Numbered from the stretch's first letter, positions 34,898-44,360 are shown. The stretch: DNA of 64,000 bases from Pontibacter chinhatensis (GCF_900113285.1 NZ_FOOT01000008.1:1-64000); one strand, 5' to 3'. Numbers and translations: made by a program. The notes: a model not told the origin generated them from the sequence alone.

Positions 34898-37891
34898 TTA
34901 AGCTAAGTTTCTAATTTTAGTCAGGTATGTGATGTTCGGCTGAACGTTCAGTTCTTCCAATACGTGGAAGGCACGCTCACCCTGCTGGCGAGCCAATATC
35001 TTAGAGATACGGCTTTCAGGGTCCTTCATGTCACCGAACACGATTGCCTCAGTAGGGCAAGACTGTGCACAGGCCGTCACGATTTCACCGTCTTTCGGTC
35101 TTCTGTTCTCGCGTTTTGCCTCCAGCTTGCCTAACTGCACACGCTGCACGCAGAAAGAGCATTTCTCCATTACACCTCTGCCACGCACCGTAACATCCGG
35201 GTTTAGTACCATCTTACCAAGGTCGTTGTTCATTGGCTCGTTAAAACCGAACTTATCGTTGTTGGCATAAGCAAACCAGTTGAAACGACGCACTTTATAA
35301 GGGCAGTTGTTTGCGCAGTAACGTGTACCTACGCAGCGGTTGTAAGCCATCTGGTTGATACCTTCTGAGCTGTGCATGGTAGCGGCAACAGGGCACACCG
35401 TCTCGCATGGCGCGTGGTTACAGTGCTGGCAAAGCATCGGCTGAAAGATAACGGTTGGGTTATCGGCCGGGTGCTCCATCTCAGCGTAATCCTTTGGCTC
35501 ATGCTCCTTGGCACTGTAGTATCTGTCAATGCGCATCCAGTGCATCTCACGACGCATCAGCACTTCGGCTTTGCCTACCACCGGAATGTTGTTCTCCACG
35601 TTACAGCTCATCGTACAGGCACCACATCCGATACAGGAGTTCAGGTCGATGACCATGCCCCAGTGGTGGTTCTTGTACTCGTAGTCATCCCAAAGGGAGA
35701 TAGTAGCCGGTTTTACTGGCCCCTCGTGTGTGGCAATGCGCACATACTCAGTTACCTCTTTCGGGTTTTCCTTATAATTAGCAAACGTGTTCTCCTGCAC
35801 CACAATGCGGCCCATTACAGTATGGTGCGTCTGGGTCTGTGCAATAGGAGAAGTAGCGTTTGTTTTTTCAAGCTTAACGCCGCTTGTATACAATACAGCA
35901 CCGTTATTTACCGTTGCTATACTATAGGCGTTGGCGCCCAAGCCTTTTGCAACAGGCATCGCATCCAGGTCACGGCCAAAGCCCATGGCGATTGCCACCG
36001 TGCCGTTTGCCTGTCCTGGCTGGATAAGAGCTGGCAATTCTATGCTTTCGTTGTTTGCGAAAGTAACTTTCAGCACATCATCCTGTCTAACACCCATTTC
36101 TTCAGCCATCAGGCGCGGCATCGCCACGTAGTTGCCCCAGGTAGCCTTAGAAACCGGATCCGGAAGCTCTTGTAACCATGGGTTGTTGGAGTTCTCACCT
36201 CCAGCACCCATTGCCACTTTCTCGTATACTACGGCCTCAATGGCAGATGGCTGTACTTTTCTGATTCCGCTTGGTGCCGTTGTAGCTGGTGCGCTTACTT
36301 TAAGCAAGCTAGTGCCATTCTCCAAAACGCCATCGTGCACGGCTTTTTCCCATCCTTCGTTAAAGTTTCCGCTGATAACCGTTCTCCAGTTACTGCGCAT
36401 GTACTCGTAGAAGTCGGTGCTTTGGTTGCTCCAGGCCAGCAGGCTGTCCTGCATCTGGCGCGTTGTAAAGATTGGGCTGATTACCGGCTGAGAAATGCTC
36501 AGGAAGCCTCTCTTCGGCTCAAAATCGTTCCAGGACTCCAGGTAATGGTGGTCTGGCGTTACGAAGTCAGCCAGTTTAGCTGTCTCGTCTACTCTATCTG
36601 CAAAAGAAACTTTCAGACCTACTTTCTGTAAGCCGGAAGCTACCCTGGCAGCTAGCGGGTGGTTGTAAACAGGGTTAGCATTGTAGAAGAACACAGCACC
36701 TATGGAGCCGGCATTCATTTCTTCAATCAAACGCAGCATCGCTGCATCGTTACCTTGCTTCACATAGTATGGAGCAGCAGTATCGATGGTAGCACCTTCG
36801 GCGCCAATGGCTGTGTTGATAGCCTTCACCAGCTCCTGAACACCCGGATCATTCGAGCCGCAGACTACCAGTGCTTTGCCTTTGTTTGCCTGCAGGTCTT
36901 TAACAACAGAAGTCAGTAACTTGGCATCCACAGCAGTTCCTGAGGCGGAACCTCCACCTGTTACCGCGTTGTGAAGTGCAGACACGAGGGCTGCCTCCTC
37001 AGACGGCTTGATAGGCACGCGCACATCAGCGTTAGAACCAGTGAGCGACAGGATTGTCTCAAACTGGTAGTGGCGCGACATTGCCGGGTTGTCAGGGTTA
37101 ATCTTTCTTGTCTCGATGTATTGCTTTGCAAACGGAACCGGAGCTACCCAAGTACCCAGGAAGTCAGCGTTGATGCCTACAATGATGTTGGCTTTGCTGA
37201 AATCATACCCTGGGATAACACCGCCGTTAGCCTGCAGCAGGCCGGAAGCAGAGTTAACATCAAAGGTAACGTGCTCAAAGTTGCCGAAGCGTGAGCCGAA
37301 CTCATCGATAAGTTTTTTAGTGGATGGGCTGATGATAGTAGACGACACGAAAGCCACTTTGCCGTTCACATTGGCAAGGCGTGACTTAATCTGATTGTCT
37401 ACATCCTCCCATTTCGCCTCTTTACCAGCAATCAGCGGGTAGCGCAGACGGTTTGTATCGTACAGACCAAGCAGAGAGCCTTGCGCCTTTGGGCTTGTTC
37501 CCAGTGGTGTAAGTCCTGAGCTTGGGTTTGGTTCAATTTTGATTGGACGAGCTTCACGGGTCTTAACCAGGATGCTGTTGTAGTCTCCGCCTTGGTAGAA
37601 CGTAGAAGCATACCAGTTGGCAACACCTGGCTCAACGTCAACAGGCTTGTTAAGGTATGGGATTGCCTTACGCACCGGAGCCTCACAAGAAGCCAGTGAC
37701 ACGGCTGCCATACTAAAGCCCAGCAGTTTTAAGAAGTCACGGCGGTGAGTTTTTCCGCTTGAAGCAGATTCTCCCCCCTCCGCTCCATTGATCGGCAGGA
37801 ATTCTGGAAACTCGTTATGAGCATGCTTTTCGAATTCAGGAGTGTTTTCCAACTCCTCAATTCCTTTCCAGTATTTTATTCTGTCTTGCAT
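34898..37891 (-). CDS. actB: Alternative complex III subunit B (molybdopterin-like domain plus iron-sulfur domain)
   Basis: The 997-residue peripheral subunit of alternative complex III. A twin-arginine signal is present but preceded by a 50-residue N-terminus: RRDFLKLLGFSMAAVSLASC, where the last Cys forms a lipobox. Residues of about 90-720 match a molybdopterin-oxidoreductase fold that in this family has no Mo cofactor. The C-terminal part is a four-cluster ferredoxin domain: CIGCGACTMSCNVE, CQHCNHAPCETVCPVAA, CVGTRYCANNCPY and CSFCVQRV with CAQSCPTEAI, together binding [3Fe-4S]/[4Fe-4S] clusters. It carries electrons from quinol toward the hemes of ActA. Confidence 0.94.
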   Translation of the reverse strand: MQDRIKYWKGIEELENTPEFEKHAHNEFPEFLPINGAEGGESASSGKTHRRDFLKLLGFSMAAVSLASCEAPVRKAIPYLNKPVDVEPGVANWYASTFYQGGDYNSILVKTREARPIKIEPNPSSGLTPLGTSPKAQGSLLGLYDTNRLRYPLIAGKEAKWEDVDNQIKSRLANVNGKVAFVSSTIISPSTKKLIDEFGSRFGNFEHVTFDVNSASGLLQANGGVIPGYDFSKANIIVGINADFLGTWVAPVPFAKQYIETRKINPDNPAMSRHYQFETILSLTGSNADVRVPIKPSEEAALVSALHNAVTGGGSASGTAVDAKLLTSVVKDLQANKGKALVVCGSNDPGVQELVKAINTAIGAEGATIDTAAPYYVKQGNDAAMLRLIEEMNAGSIGAVFFYNANPVYNHPLAARVASGLQKVGLKVSFADRVDETAKLADFVTPDHHYLESWNDFEPKRGFLSISQPVISPIFTTRQMQDSLLAWSNQSTDFYEYMRSNWRTVISGNFNEGWEKAVHDGVLENGTSLLKVSAPATTAPSGIRKVQPSAIEAVVYEKVAMGAGGENSNNPWLQELPDPVSKATWGNYVAMPRLMAEEMGVRQDDVLKVTFANNESIELPALIQPGQANGTVAIAMGFGRDLDAMPVAKGLGANAYSIATVNNGAVLYTSGVKLEKTNATSPIAQTQTHHTVMGRIVVQENTFANYKENPKEVTEYVRIATHEGPVKPATISLWDDYEYKNHHWGMVIDLNSCIGCGACTMSCNVENNIPVVGKAEVLMRREMHWMRIDRYYSAKEHEPKDYAEMEHPADNPTVIFQPMLCQHCNHAPCETVCPVAATMHSSEGINQMAYNRCVGTRYCANNCPYKVRRFNWFAYANNDKFGFNEPMNNDLGKMVLNPDVTVRGRGVMEKCSFCVQRVQLGKLEAKRENRRPKDGEIVTACAQSCPTEAIVFGDMKDPESRISKILARQQGERAFHVLEELNVQPNITYLTKIRNLA

Positions 37892-37934
37892 ATTATATCT
37901 AGAAAACTCGAATGCTTAAATAAATGGATATTGA

Positions 37935-39251
37935 TTAGTAGTGGCACTTAGAACACTCCGAGCCACCGTTAGAGGACACCGTGAAGGCTCCTTTAGAAGA
38001 TGATTCGTGCAGCTCTACCAGCTTGTCGTAGTAGCCGTTACCCTCTGTGTTCAGTGGCGTCTCGCGGTGACAGTCTATACACCAGCCCATGGTGAGTGGA
38101 GAATACTGGTAAACCACATCCATTTCCTGGATTGGGCCGTGGCAGGTCTGGCACTCTACACCACCCACCTGCGTGTGCTGCGAGTGGTTGAAGTAAGCCA
38201 GGTCCGGCAGGTTGTGGATACGAACCCACTGAATTGGCTCGTTGCGCTCAATGGCTCTGTAAATCTTCTGAATCTCAGCAGACTCTGTTTTAACCTGGCT
38301 GTGGCAGTTCATACAGATGTTTGCAGAAGGAATGCTGGCGCTTTTGCTCTCGTATACTGTCGTGTGGCAGTAGTTACAGTCAATCTGGTGCTCACCTGCG
38401 TGCAGTTTGTGCGAGAAAGCGATTGGCTGCTTCGGCGCATATCCTTGCTGTATACCAATACCCATTGTTTTCTCAATGGTCAGATCCAGCAACACCACCA
38501 CAAAGATCAGCACTACAAGCGTGCGAACTGCGTTAGACTTATATACCTTAGAGAAATCAAAGCGTTGGTTAACTACCTCAGCATCATACTCGTTCAGTTG
38601 ACGGTTCTTGTTCAGGTAGTTCTTCAGAAGGGAAGTTATCAGAAGCAGTGTTACCACCAGCACAATCAGCACGATAATCAGCACCACCAGCACGATATCC
38701 AGGTAACCGCCTATAGCGCCTACAGCATCCGTACCTACGTTCTCTCCGGCAACAGCGCCCTCTGGTCCGGCAACAGGCGCAGACACGGCACCCTTACCTG
38801 AATCGATATAAGCGAAGATGGACTTAATCTCGTCATCAGAGAAGGCAAACGAAGGCATCGCCTGCTTGTTAAACTCATTGTAGATAGCCACCGCGTCAGC
38901 GTCGCCTGACTGGATAAGGGCTTGAGAGTTTTTCGTCCAACTGATCAACCATGACTCGCTGCGTTTCTTTGTCACACCCTGCAAGCCTGGGCCTACAATC
39001 ACGTCGCTACCAGCAGAGTGGCAAACGGCACAGTTGTTCTTAAAAAGCGCCTCGCCTGCCGAGATCACCGCCGGATCCCCGGTCGTCACTTCCGCACCTT
39101 CGGTAGCACCAGGGTCTACACCTTTCTGGGCCACCTCAGCCTGTTCACTTGCCTGTGCAAACGCACCGAACGAAACCACCAGGGCTAACAGGAAGGTGTA
39201 CAAAATTTTGGATTGAGTTTTAAGTATACAGCTAATCATAGCCAAGATCAC
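37935..39251 (-). CDS. actA: Alternative complex III subunit A, fused mono- plus pentaheme cytochrome c
   Basis: The first gene of the operon encodes a 438-residue multiheme cytochrome. A signal peptide (ILYTFLLALVVSFGAFAQ) is followed by a monoheme domain, CAVCH near residue 75, then a transmembrane helix (LDIVLVVLIIVLIVLVVTLLLI). After a second membrane anchor comes a C-terminal pentaheme domain with CNYCH, CMNCH, CQTCH, CIDCH and CSKCH, the last only a residue from the end. Six CxxCH motifs are thus visible. The fused mono-heme domain is seen in several Bacteroidota ActA proteins. The start is ambiguous: ATG at 39251 or 39239. A canonical promoter lies at 39293-39322. Confidence 0.93.
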   Translation of the reverse strand: MILAMISCILKTQSKILYTFLLALVVSFGAFAQASEQAEVAQKGVDPGATEGAEVTTGDPAVISAGEALFKNNCAVCHSAGSDVIVGPGLQGVTKKRSESWLISWTKNSQALIQSGDADAVAIYNEFNKQAMPSFAFSDDEIKSIFAYIDSGKGAVSAPVAGPEGAVAGENVGTDAVGAIGGYLDIVLVVLIIVLIVLVVTLLLITSLLKNYLNKNRQLNEYDAEVVNQRFDFSKVYKSNAVRTLVVLIFVVVLLDLTIEKTMGIGIQQGYAPKQPIAFSHKLHAGEHQIDCNYCHTTVYESKSASIPSANICMNCHSQVKTESAEIQKIYRAIERNEPIQWVRIHNLPDLAYFNHSQHTQVGGVECQTCHGPIQEMDVVYQYSPLTMGWCIDCHRETPLNTEGNGYYDKLVELHESSSKGAFTVSSNGGSECSKCHY

Positions 39252-39292
39252 TTGTGTTTAGTATATGATATGGTGAATTTACTTTACGGGCA

Positions 39293-39322
39293 CAAATCTA
39301 CTATGCGAATTCCATTATTCAA
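39293..39322 (-). promoter_or_regulatory. Promoter of the act-cox operon
   Basis: On the minus strand TTG (39322-39320), a 19-base spacer, then TAGATTTG (39300-39293), an exact fit to TTG-N19-TAnnTTTG. It lies 41-53 bases upstream of the two possible actA starts. Confidence 0.72.
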
Positions 39323-39718
39323 ACAGAATAAGGTTATTATTTGCCCTTGGCTGCTGCACCCCCTTTTTACTCCAGCACCGACCCCTAAAAACCAATTTTT
39401 ACACTGATTCAGGCATTTTTATTTATAATCATTCTAAATAAACCAGGTTTTCTGCGACTAAGCATCGGATTAAAAAATCAATATTTATATTTAAATAAAT
39501 ACAAATAAAGGATATTTCAGATCACCCTTAGCTCGTTTACTTTATTAATTAATTTATTGCACTATTTTGCTATAGCTTTATTCTTCCGACACTATTCTGC
39601 TCTATAAAATTTGCATCTTGGATAAAGCTACATTATATTAATTACATAGGGCTTACAACATCCTCTGCTTCGCTTACCTGAAGGGCTCTATACTTTACTT
39701 AATAAATAATAGTGCCTA

Positions 39719-39749
39719 TTGATTTTTTAAAATAAGCGGCTTACCTTTG
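39719..39749 (+). promoter_or_regulatory. Promoter of rpsF-rpsR-rplI
   Basis: TTG (39719-39721), a 20-base spacer and TACCTTTG (39742-39749), 31 bases before the rpsF ATG. The -7 octamer is identical to that of the tRNA-Leu promoter. Confidence 0.78.
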
Positions 39750-39780
39750 CAGGCTAAATTTATAACCATAAATCGAACCG

Positions 39781-40149
39781 ATGGAATTGAGAAATTACGA
39801 AACTGTCTTCATTCTGACTCCGTTGCTCAACGAGACTCAGATGCAGGAAACGGTCGAGAAGTTCAGAGAGGTGCTAAAGGAAAATGGCGCCGACATTATC
39901 CACGAAGAAAACTGGGGTCTTCGTAAATTGGCTTACCCAATCCAGAAGAAGTCTACAGGCTTCTATCACCTGATCGAGTTCAAAGCGCCTACTAACGTAG
40001 TTGACGCGCTGGAACTGGCTTATCGCCGTGATGAAAAAGTAGTTCGTTTCTTGACAACCGCCCTTGATAAGCACGCAGTGACTTACAACGAGCGCAGAAG
40101 AAACGGCGAGTTCAAATCACAAGCTAAAAAAGAGGAGGTTAAAGGATAA
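39781..40149 (+). CDS. rpsF: 30S ribosomal protein S6
   Basis: A small-subunit ribosomal protein that pairs with S18 on the platform. At 122 residues it starts MELRNYETVFILTPL, the typical S6 opening strand, and contains ENWGLRKLAYPIQKKSTGFY (about residues 42-61), the S6 family signature. The stop shares one base with the S18 start. Its promoter lies at 39719-39749. Confidence 0.97.
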   Translation: MELRNYETVFILTPLLNETQMQETVEKFREVLKENGADIIHEENWGLRKLAYPIQKKSTGFYHLIEFKAPTNVVDALELAYRRDEKVVRFLTTALDKHAVTYNERRRNGEFKSQAKKEEVKG

Positions 40150-40400
40150 TGAGCTTAGTTAACGAAAAAGTCCACAAACAAGAGAACCGTCAGAAATACT
40201 GCCGTTTCAAAAAGAGCGGTATCAAGTATATCGACTACAAGGATGGTAACTTCCTGCTGAAGTTCGTGAACGAGCAGGGTAAGATCCTTCCAAGAAGACT
40301 TACAGGCACTAGCCTGAAGTTCCAGCGCAAAGTGTCTCAGGCAGTTGCCAGAGCAAGACACCTTGCCATTTTACCTTATGTAACGGATTCTTTAAAATAA
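40149..40400 (+). CDS. rpsR: 30S ribosomal protein S18
   Basis: An 83-residue basic protein that binds S6 in the 30S platform. YKDGNFLLKFVNEQGKILPR and TGTSLKFQRKVSQAVARARH, then LAILPY, match the S18 family. The ATG overlaps the S6 stop (TAATG), so translation is coupled. The TAA stop is immediately followed by a strong Shine-Dalgarno sequence for rplI. Confidence 0.97.
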   Translation: MSLVNEKVHKQENRQKYCRFKKSGIKYIDYKDGNFLLKFVNEQGKILPRRLTGTSLKFQRKVSQAVARARHLAILPYVTDSLK

Positions 40401-40405
40401 GGAGG
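40401..40405 (+). promoter_or_regulatory. Strong Shine-Dalgarno site for rplI
   Basis: AAGGAGGT-type sequence (GGAGG at 40401-40405) 7 bases before the rplI ATG. It stands out because most starts in this window show no such site, as is usual in Bacteroidota. Confidence 0.7.
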
Positions 40406-40412
40406 TCAGACG

Positions 40413-40856
40413 ATGGAAGTAATACTGAAAGATGACGTTAAAGGCCTCGGCTATAAAAACGATATTGTTGACGTAAAGCCTGGTTATGGCCGTAACTACC
40501 TGATCCCACAGGGTCTGGCTGTTATCGCTGACAAATCAAGCAAAAAAGTAGTAGCTGAAAACATCCGTCAGGCTGCTCACAAAGCTGAGAAAATCCAGAA
40601 CGACGCGCAGGAACTGGCTAACAGCATCGGCGACATCACGCTTGAGCTTCCTGCTAAAGTGGGTGAAACTGGTAAGATTTTCGGTTCTGTAACTACACTG
40701 CAGCTTTCTGAGGCTCTGAAAGCCAAAGGCTTTGATGTAGACCGTAAGCGTATCTCTTTCGACCAGGACGTGAAGTCTGCCGGCGAGTATACTGCTACCC
40801 TGAGCCTGCACAAAGAGGTGAAGCACCAAGTAAAATTCAACGTAGTTGCTGAATAA
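40413..40856 (+). CDS. rplI: 50S ribosomal protein L9
   Basis: A large-subunit protein linking two globular domains by a long helix. At 147 residues it begins MEVILKDDVKGLGYKNDIVD, contains the N-domain signature VKPGYGRNYLIPQGLAV (about residues 21-37), then the long helix and a C-domain with GKIFGSVTTLQLSEAL. It is last of the rpsF-rpsR-rplI unit, closed by a terminator at 40882. Confidence 0.97.
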   Translation: MEVILKDDVKGLGYKNDIVDVKPGYGRNYLIPQGLAVIADKSSKKVVAENIRQAAHKAEKIQNDAQELANSIGDITLELPAKVGETGKIFGSVTTLQLSEALKAKGFDVDRKRISFDQDVKSAGEYTATLSLHKEVKHQVKFNVVAE

Positions 40857-40881
40857 GCCTGCTTGAACATACTGTATGGAA

Positions 40882-40917
40882 AGCGTCCTGCCCCGAAAAG
40901 GCAGGACGCTTTTTTTG
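40882..40917 (+). terminator. Terminator of the S6-S18-L9 operon
   Basis: Perfect 11-bp GC-rich stem AGCGTCCTGCC (40882-40892) with GGCAGGACGCT (40900-40910), a 7-base loop and a run of seven or more T. Confidence 0.9.
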
Positions 40918-41118
40918 TGCGCTCAAGTATAAGATACCCGGCAATTAAAGGGCCTAGGGTAGTTGCGATCATAAAGAGCAGAAGTGATTTATACTTTGTA
41001 ATTCCGAAAAATCTGGAATCACGTAATCTTAAAAACCCCGGTCCGTTTCATAATATCAAAAAGTCTTTTCTCTTTTGTCCTTTGTTCCTTGTCCCATACT
41101 CCTTTGTCAAATTAAGCC

Positions 41119-42099
41119 ATGTTCCGAACCGAAGTCGAGGTATCCCGCTCCCCTTTGAACCTTGGCCTGCAGCAACCGGTGCTGACCATGGGCTCCTGCT
41201 TTGCTGAGGTAATCGGCGCGAAGCTGCAACAGTACAAGGTCGAGGCACTGGTCAATCCTTTCGGCACCATCTTCAACCCTGTGTCGGTAAGCTTGCTGCT
41301 GCAAGCCGCGGCGGGCAAGCCCTATGCTTTTGAGGAGCACCTGGTGCAGCAAAACGGCATCTGGTACGCCTACGACCTGCACTCCTCCCTCTCCAGCCCC
41401 AGCAAAGAAGCGCTGCTACAGAACGTACAGGAGCGGCTTCAGCAAACAAACCAGTACCTGCAAAATGCTTCGTTGCTTATCATCACCTTAGGCACCGCCA
41501 TTGCTTACCGGCTGCAGGAAAGCGGCAAACTGGTCGCCAACTGCCACAAGCTGCCCGCCTCCAACTTCACGCGCGAACTGCTGACGGTGGAGGAAATGAA
41601 AGCCGCTTTTGGGCAAATGCTGGCACAGCTCAAACAGGTAAACCCAGGTATGAAAGTACTGCTTACGGTAAGTCCGGTGCGCCATATAAAAGAGACGATA
41701 GAGCTTAACAGCGTGAGCAAGGCCAGCCTACGGGTGCTTTGCCACCAGCTGCAGCAGGAACATGAGCAGGTTTTATACTTTCCGGCCTACGAAATCATGA
41801 TGGATGACCTGCGGGATTACCGGTTCTACAAGGAAGACATGCTGCACCCGACATCAGTGGCTGAGGACTACATCTGGCAGAAATTTGTGGATGCCTATTA
41901 TGCACCAGAGTTCCGCCAGTTTATGGGGCTATGGGAGAAAATGCAGCGTGCCGTGGCGCACAGGCCGTTTCACCCGCAGTCGGAGGGGCACCAGCAATTT
42001 CTGAGAAACACGCTGAACCAGCTGGAGACACTGCGCCACCAGTACCACATCGACACCAGCCTGGAGGCAGAAATACTTCAAAAACAGCTCCTGCCCTAG
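41119..42099 (+). CDS. GSCFA-family protein
   Basis: A 326-residue cytoplasmic protein of the GSCFA family, named for the motif seen here in TMGSCFAEVIG (residues 23-33). The fold is related to SGNH hydrolases, with a Ser near the N-terminus (Ser26) as possible nucleophile and a His late in the domain (for example DMLHPTSVAEDYIW, where Asp and His lie three residues apart). The reaction is unknown. The family is widespread in Bacteroidota. It is a single gene with no operon partner. Confidence 0.87.
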   Translation: MFRTEVEVSRSPLNLGLQQPVLTMGSCFAEVIGAKLQQYKVEALVNPFGTIFNPVSVSLLLQAAAGKPYAFEEHLVQQNGIWYAYDLHSSLSSPSKEALLQNVQERLQQTNQYLQNASLLIITLGTAIAYRLQESGKLVANCHKLPASNFTRELLTVEEMKAAFGQMLAQLKQVNPGMKVLLTVSPVRHIKETIELNSVSKASLRVLCHQLQQEHEQVLYFPAYEIMMDDLRDYRFYKEDMLHPTSVAEDYIWQKFVDAYYAPEFRQFMGLWEKMQRAVAHRPFHPQSEGHQQFLRNTLNQLETLRHQYHIDTSLEAEILQKQLLP

Positions 42100-42190
42100 C
42101 CACAAAGGCCTTCGGGACACCTTTGCCGGCCAGGCCCGTACATTAATCCTGTGACCGGGCCAAGGCCACAGACGTTTCTACGATAGTCTA

Positions 42191-42257
42191 TTTATACTTT
42201 GCTACCATACTCCTGCAAAGTATAAAGTCTATACTTTCCGGCCTTGCTAAAGTATAG
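42191..42257. repeat. Two consecutive inverted pairs of the AAGTATA heptamer
   Basis: TTTATACTTTGC (42191-42202) and GCAAAGTATAAA (42215-42226) form a perfect 12-bp inverted pair. CTATACTTT (42229-42237) and AAAGTATAG (42249-42257) form a second 9-bp pair. Neither has a clean T-tail, but both lie in the gap after the GSCFA gene and could act as terminators. Confidence 0.6.
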
Positions 42258-42293
42258 CCAAGCCGCTGTGCCTCCCGCTTAACCCTTAGAGCC

Positions 42294-44360
42294 ATGACAG
42301 GAAACAAGAAAGCCAACCGACTGATACACGAGAGCAGCCCCTACTTGCTGCAGCACGCCCATAACCCCGTGGACTGGTACCCTTGGGGAGAGGAGGCGCT
42401 GCAGAAGGCAAAGCAGGAGGACAAGCCTATTTTAGTAAGTATAGGATATGCCGCCTGCCATTGGTGCCACGTGATGGAACGCGAAGCCTTTGAGCAAAAA
42501 AGTATAGCCGAGCTCATGAACAGCCACTTTGTCTGCATAAAAGTGGACCGGGAGGAGCGCCCTGATGTGGATGCTGTATACATGGACGCTATCAGTGCGA
42601 TGGCCCTGCAGGGCGGCTGGCCGCTAAACGTGTTCCTGACTCCGGAGGCGAAACCTTTCTACGGCGGCACCTACTTTCCGCCCAAGCAGTGGAAAGAACT
42701 GCTCGGCAGCATTGCCGAGGCCTACACCAGCCACCGGCAGGAACTGGACGAGTCGGCGGAGCAGTTTGCCGACCACCTGAACCAGAACGAGCTGGCAAAG
42801 TATGGCCTGCAGCAAAAGAACTACCATGTGCGCGAGGATGACTTCAAGCTAATCGGGCATAACCTGAGCAGGAACTTTGATAAAAAGAACGGCGGCCTGG
42901 GCAGCGCGCCCAAGTTCCCGATGCCTGTGAATTACCTCTTCCTGCTGCGCTACCATCACCACAGCAGCGATCAAACCATCCTCAACCATATTAACCTTAC
43001 CCTTCGCAAGATGGCCTATGGCGGCATCTATGACCAGGTTGGCGGCGGCTTTGCGCGCTACTCGGTGGATGAGGAGTGGCTGGTGCCGCACTTCGAGAAG
43101 ATGCTCTACGACAATGCCCAGTTGGTGAGTTTATACGCCGAAGCTTACCAGGCTACCCGGGAGTCGCTGTACCACGATGTGGTGTACCAGACCATCGCCT
43201 TTCTGGAGCGCGAACTAATGAGCGGGGAAGGCGGCTTCTACTCCTCCCTCGATGCCGACAGCGAAGGCGAGGAAGGCAGGTTCTATACTTTTACTAAAGA
43301 TGAGCTGCAAGAACTGCTGGGCGACGAGGAACCGCTTTTCTCCAAGTACTACCACGCCACCGTGACAGGCAACTTTGAGCACGGCCGTAACATCCTCTAC
43401 CGCCGCATCCCCGACGAGAAGTTTGCCAAAGAGAACGAGTTGGAGCAGGATGTACTGGAGGAAATGGTGACTACCTGGAAGGAGAAACTGATGGAGGTGC
43501 GTGCCCACCGCGTGCGTCCGGCACTGGATGACAAGGTGCTGACCTCCTGGAACGCGCTGATGCTGAAGGGGCTTGCCGATGCTTACCTCGTGTTCGGCAA
43601 CAAGCACTTCCTGGAGCTGGCCCTCCAAAACGCGCGGTTTATACTTGCCAACATGAAAAAGGGCGACAAGCTGTACCATACTTACAAGGCTGGCAAGGCA
43701 AGCGTAGACGGCTTCCTGGACGATTATGCGTTCCTGACAAGGGCGCTGCTGCGCCTGTACGAGGTTACGTTTGAGGAGCAGTGGCTGCTGGAGGCCAAGC
43801 GCCTGACAGATTATACTTTGGAGAACTTCTTTGACGAAACGGAAGGTTTGTTCTTCTACACAGATAAGACAGGCGAGCAACTGATAGCCCGCAAGAAAGA
43901 AATTCTGGACAACGTGGTTCCGTCGTCCAACTCGGTGATGGCTACCAACCTGCACCTGCTGGGTTTATACTTTGATGAGGATCGTTATACTTCCCTCTCC
44001 GACGACATGCTGGCCAGCGTGAAGGAACTGCTGCTCAAGGAGCCCTCGCATATGGGCAACTGGGCTTCTTTATACTTCCATAAGCTCACACCTACCGCCG
44101 AGGTGGTGATTGTGGGTCCGGAGGCACCGGAGATGCGTGCCGAGCTTACCTCCTTCTACACCCCAAACATCATCCTGGCAGGCGCTACAGCCGAAGACAA
44201 AACAGACATTCCGCTGCTGGAGCACAGAACCGCTATCAACGGAAAAACAACCGTGTATGTCTGTTATAACAGAACCTGTCAGCTGCCGGTGCACACGGCC
44301 GCGGAGGCGTTGAAACAGATGCAGGGCGCCGAGCCGCAGCCTAAGTTCCCTTCGTTGTAA
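42294..44360 (+). CDS. DUF255/YyaL thioredoxin-domain protein (SSP411-like)
   Basis: A 688-residue cytoplasmic protein. The N-terminal thioredoxin-like domain (about residues 1-165) has the unusual CHWC active-site pair in GYAACHWCHVMERE (Cys55, Cys58). The rest is an (alpha/alpha)6-barrel like that of N-acylglucosamine 2-epimerases, with VPHFEKMLYDNAQLVSLYAE, SLDADSEGEEG and DNVVPSSNSVMATNL. The family is conserved from bacteria to human SPATA20, but its reaction is not established. It stands alone and ends in a bidirectional 19-bp hairpin. Confidence 0.92.
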   Translation: MTGNKKANRLIHESSPYLLQHAHNPVDWYPWGEEALQKAKQEDKPILVSIGYAACHWCHVMEREAFEQKSIAELMNSHFVCIKVDREERPDVDAVYMDAISAMALQGGWPLNVFLTPEAKPFYGGTYFPPKQWKELLGSIAEAYTSHRQELDESAEQFADHLNQNELAKYGLQQKNYHVREDDFKLIGHNLSRNFDKKNGGLGSAPKFPMPVNYLFLLRYHHHSSDQTILNHINLTLRKMAYGGIYDQVGGGFARYSVDEEWLVPHFEKMLYDNAQLVSLYAEAYQATRESLYHDVVYQTIAFLERELMSGEGGFYSSLDADSEGEEGRFYTFTKDELQELLGDEEPLFSKYYHATVTGNFEHGRNILYRRIPDEKFAKENELEQDVLEEMVTTWKEKLMEVRAHRVRPALDDKVLTSWNALMLKGLADAYLVFGNKHFLELALQNARFILANMKKGDKLYHTYKAGKASVDGFLDDYAFLTRALLRLYEVTFEEQWLLEAKRLTDYTLENFFDETEGLFFYTDKTGEQLIARKKEILDNVVPSSNSVMATNLHLLGLYFDEDRYTSLSDDMLASVKELLLKEPSHMGNWASLYFHKLTPTAEVVIVGPEAPEMRAELTSFYTPNIILAGATAEDKTDIPLLEHRTAINGKTTVYVCYNRTCQLPVHTAAEALKQMQGAEPQPKFPSL

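Larger units (their letters stand above)
39252..39780. other. Divergent, AT-rich intergenic region between actA and rpsF
   Basis: 529 bases without a convincing gene. It holds the actA promoter on the left, the rpsF promoter on the right, and a long, nearly repeat-free AT-rich middle (about 39410-39660). No tRNA, riboswitch or further terminator was recognised. Confidence 0.7.
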
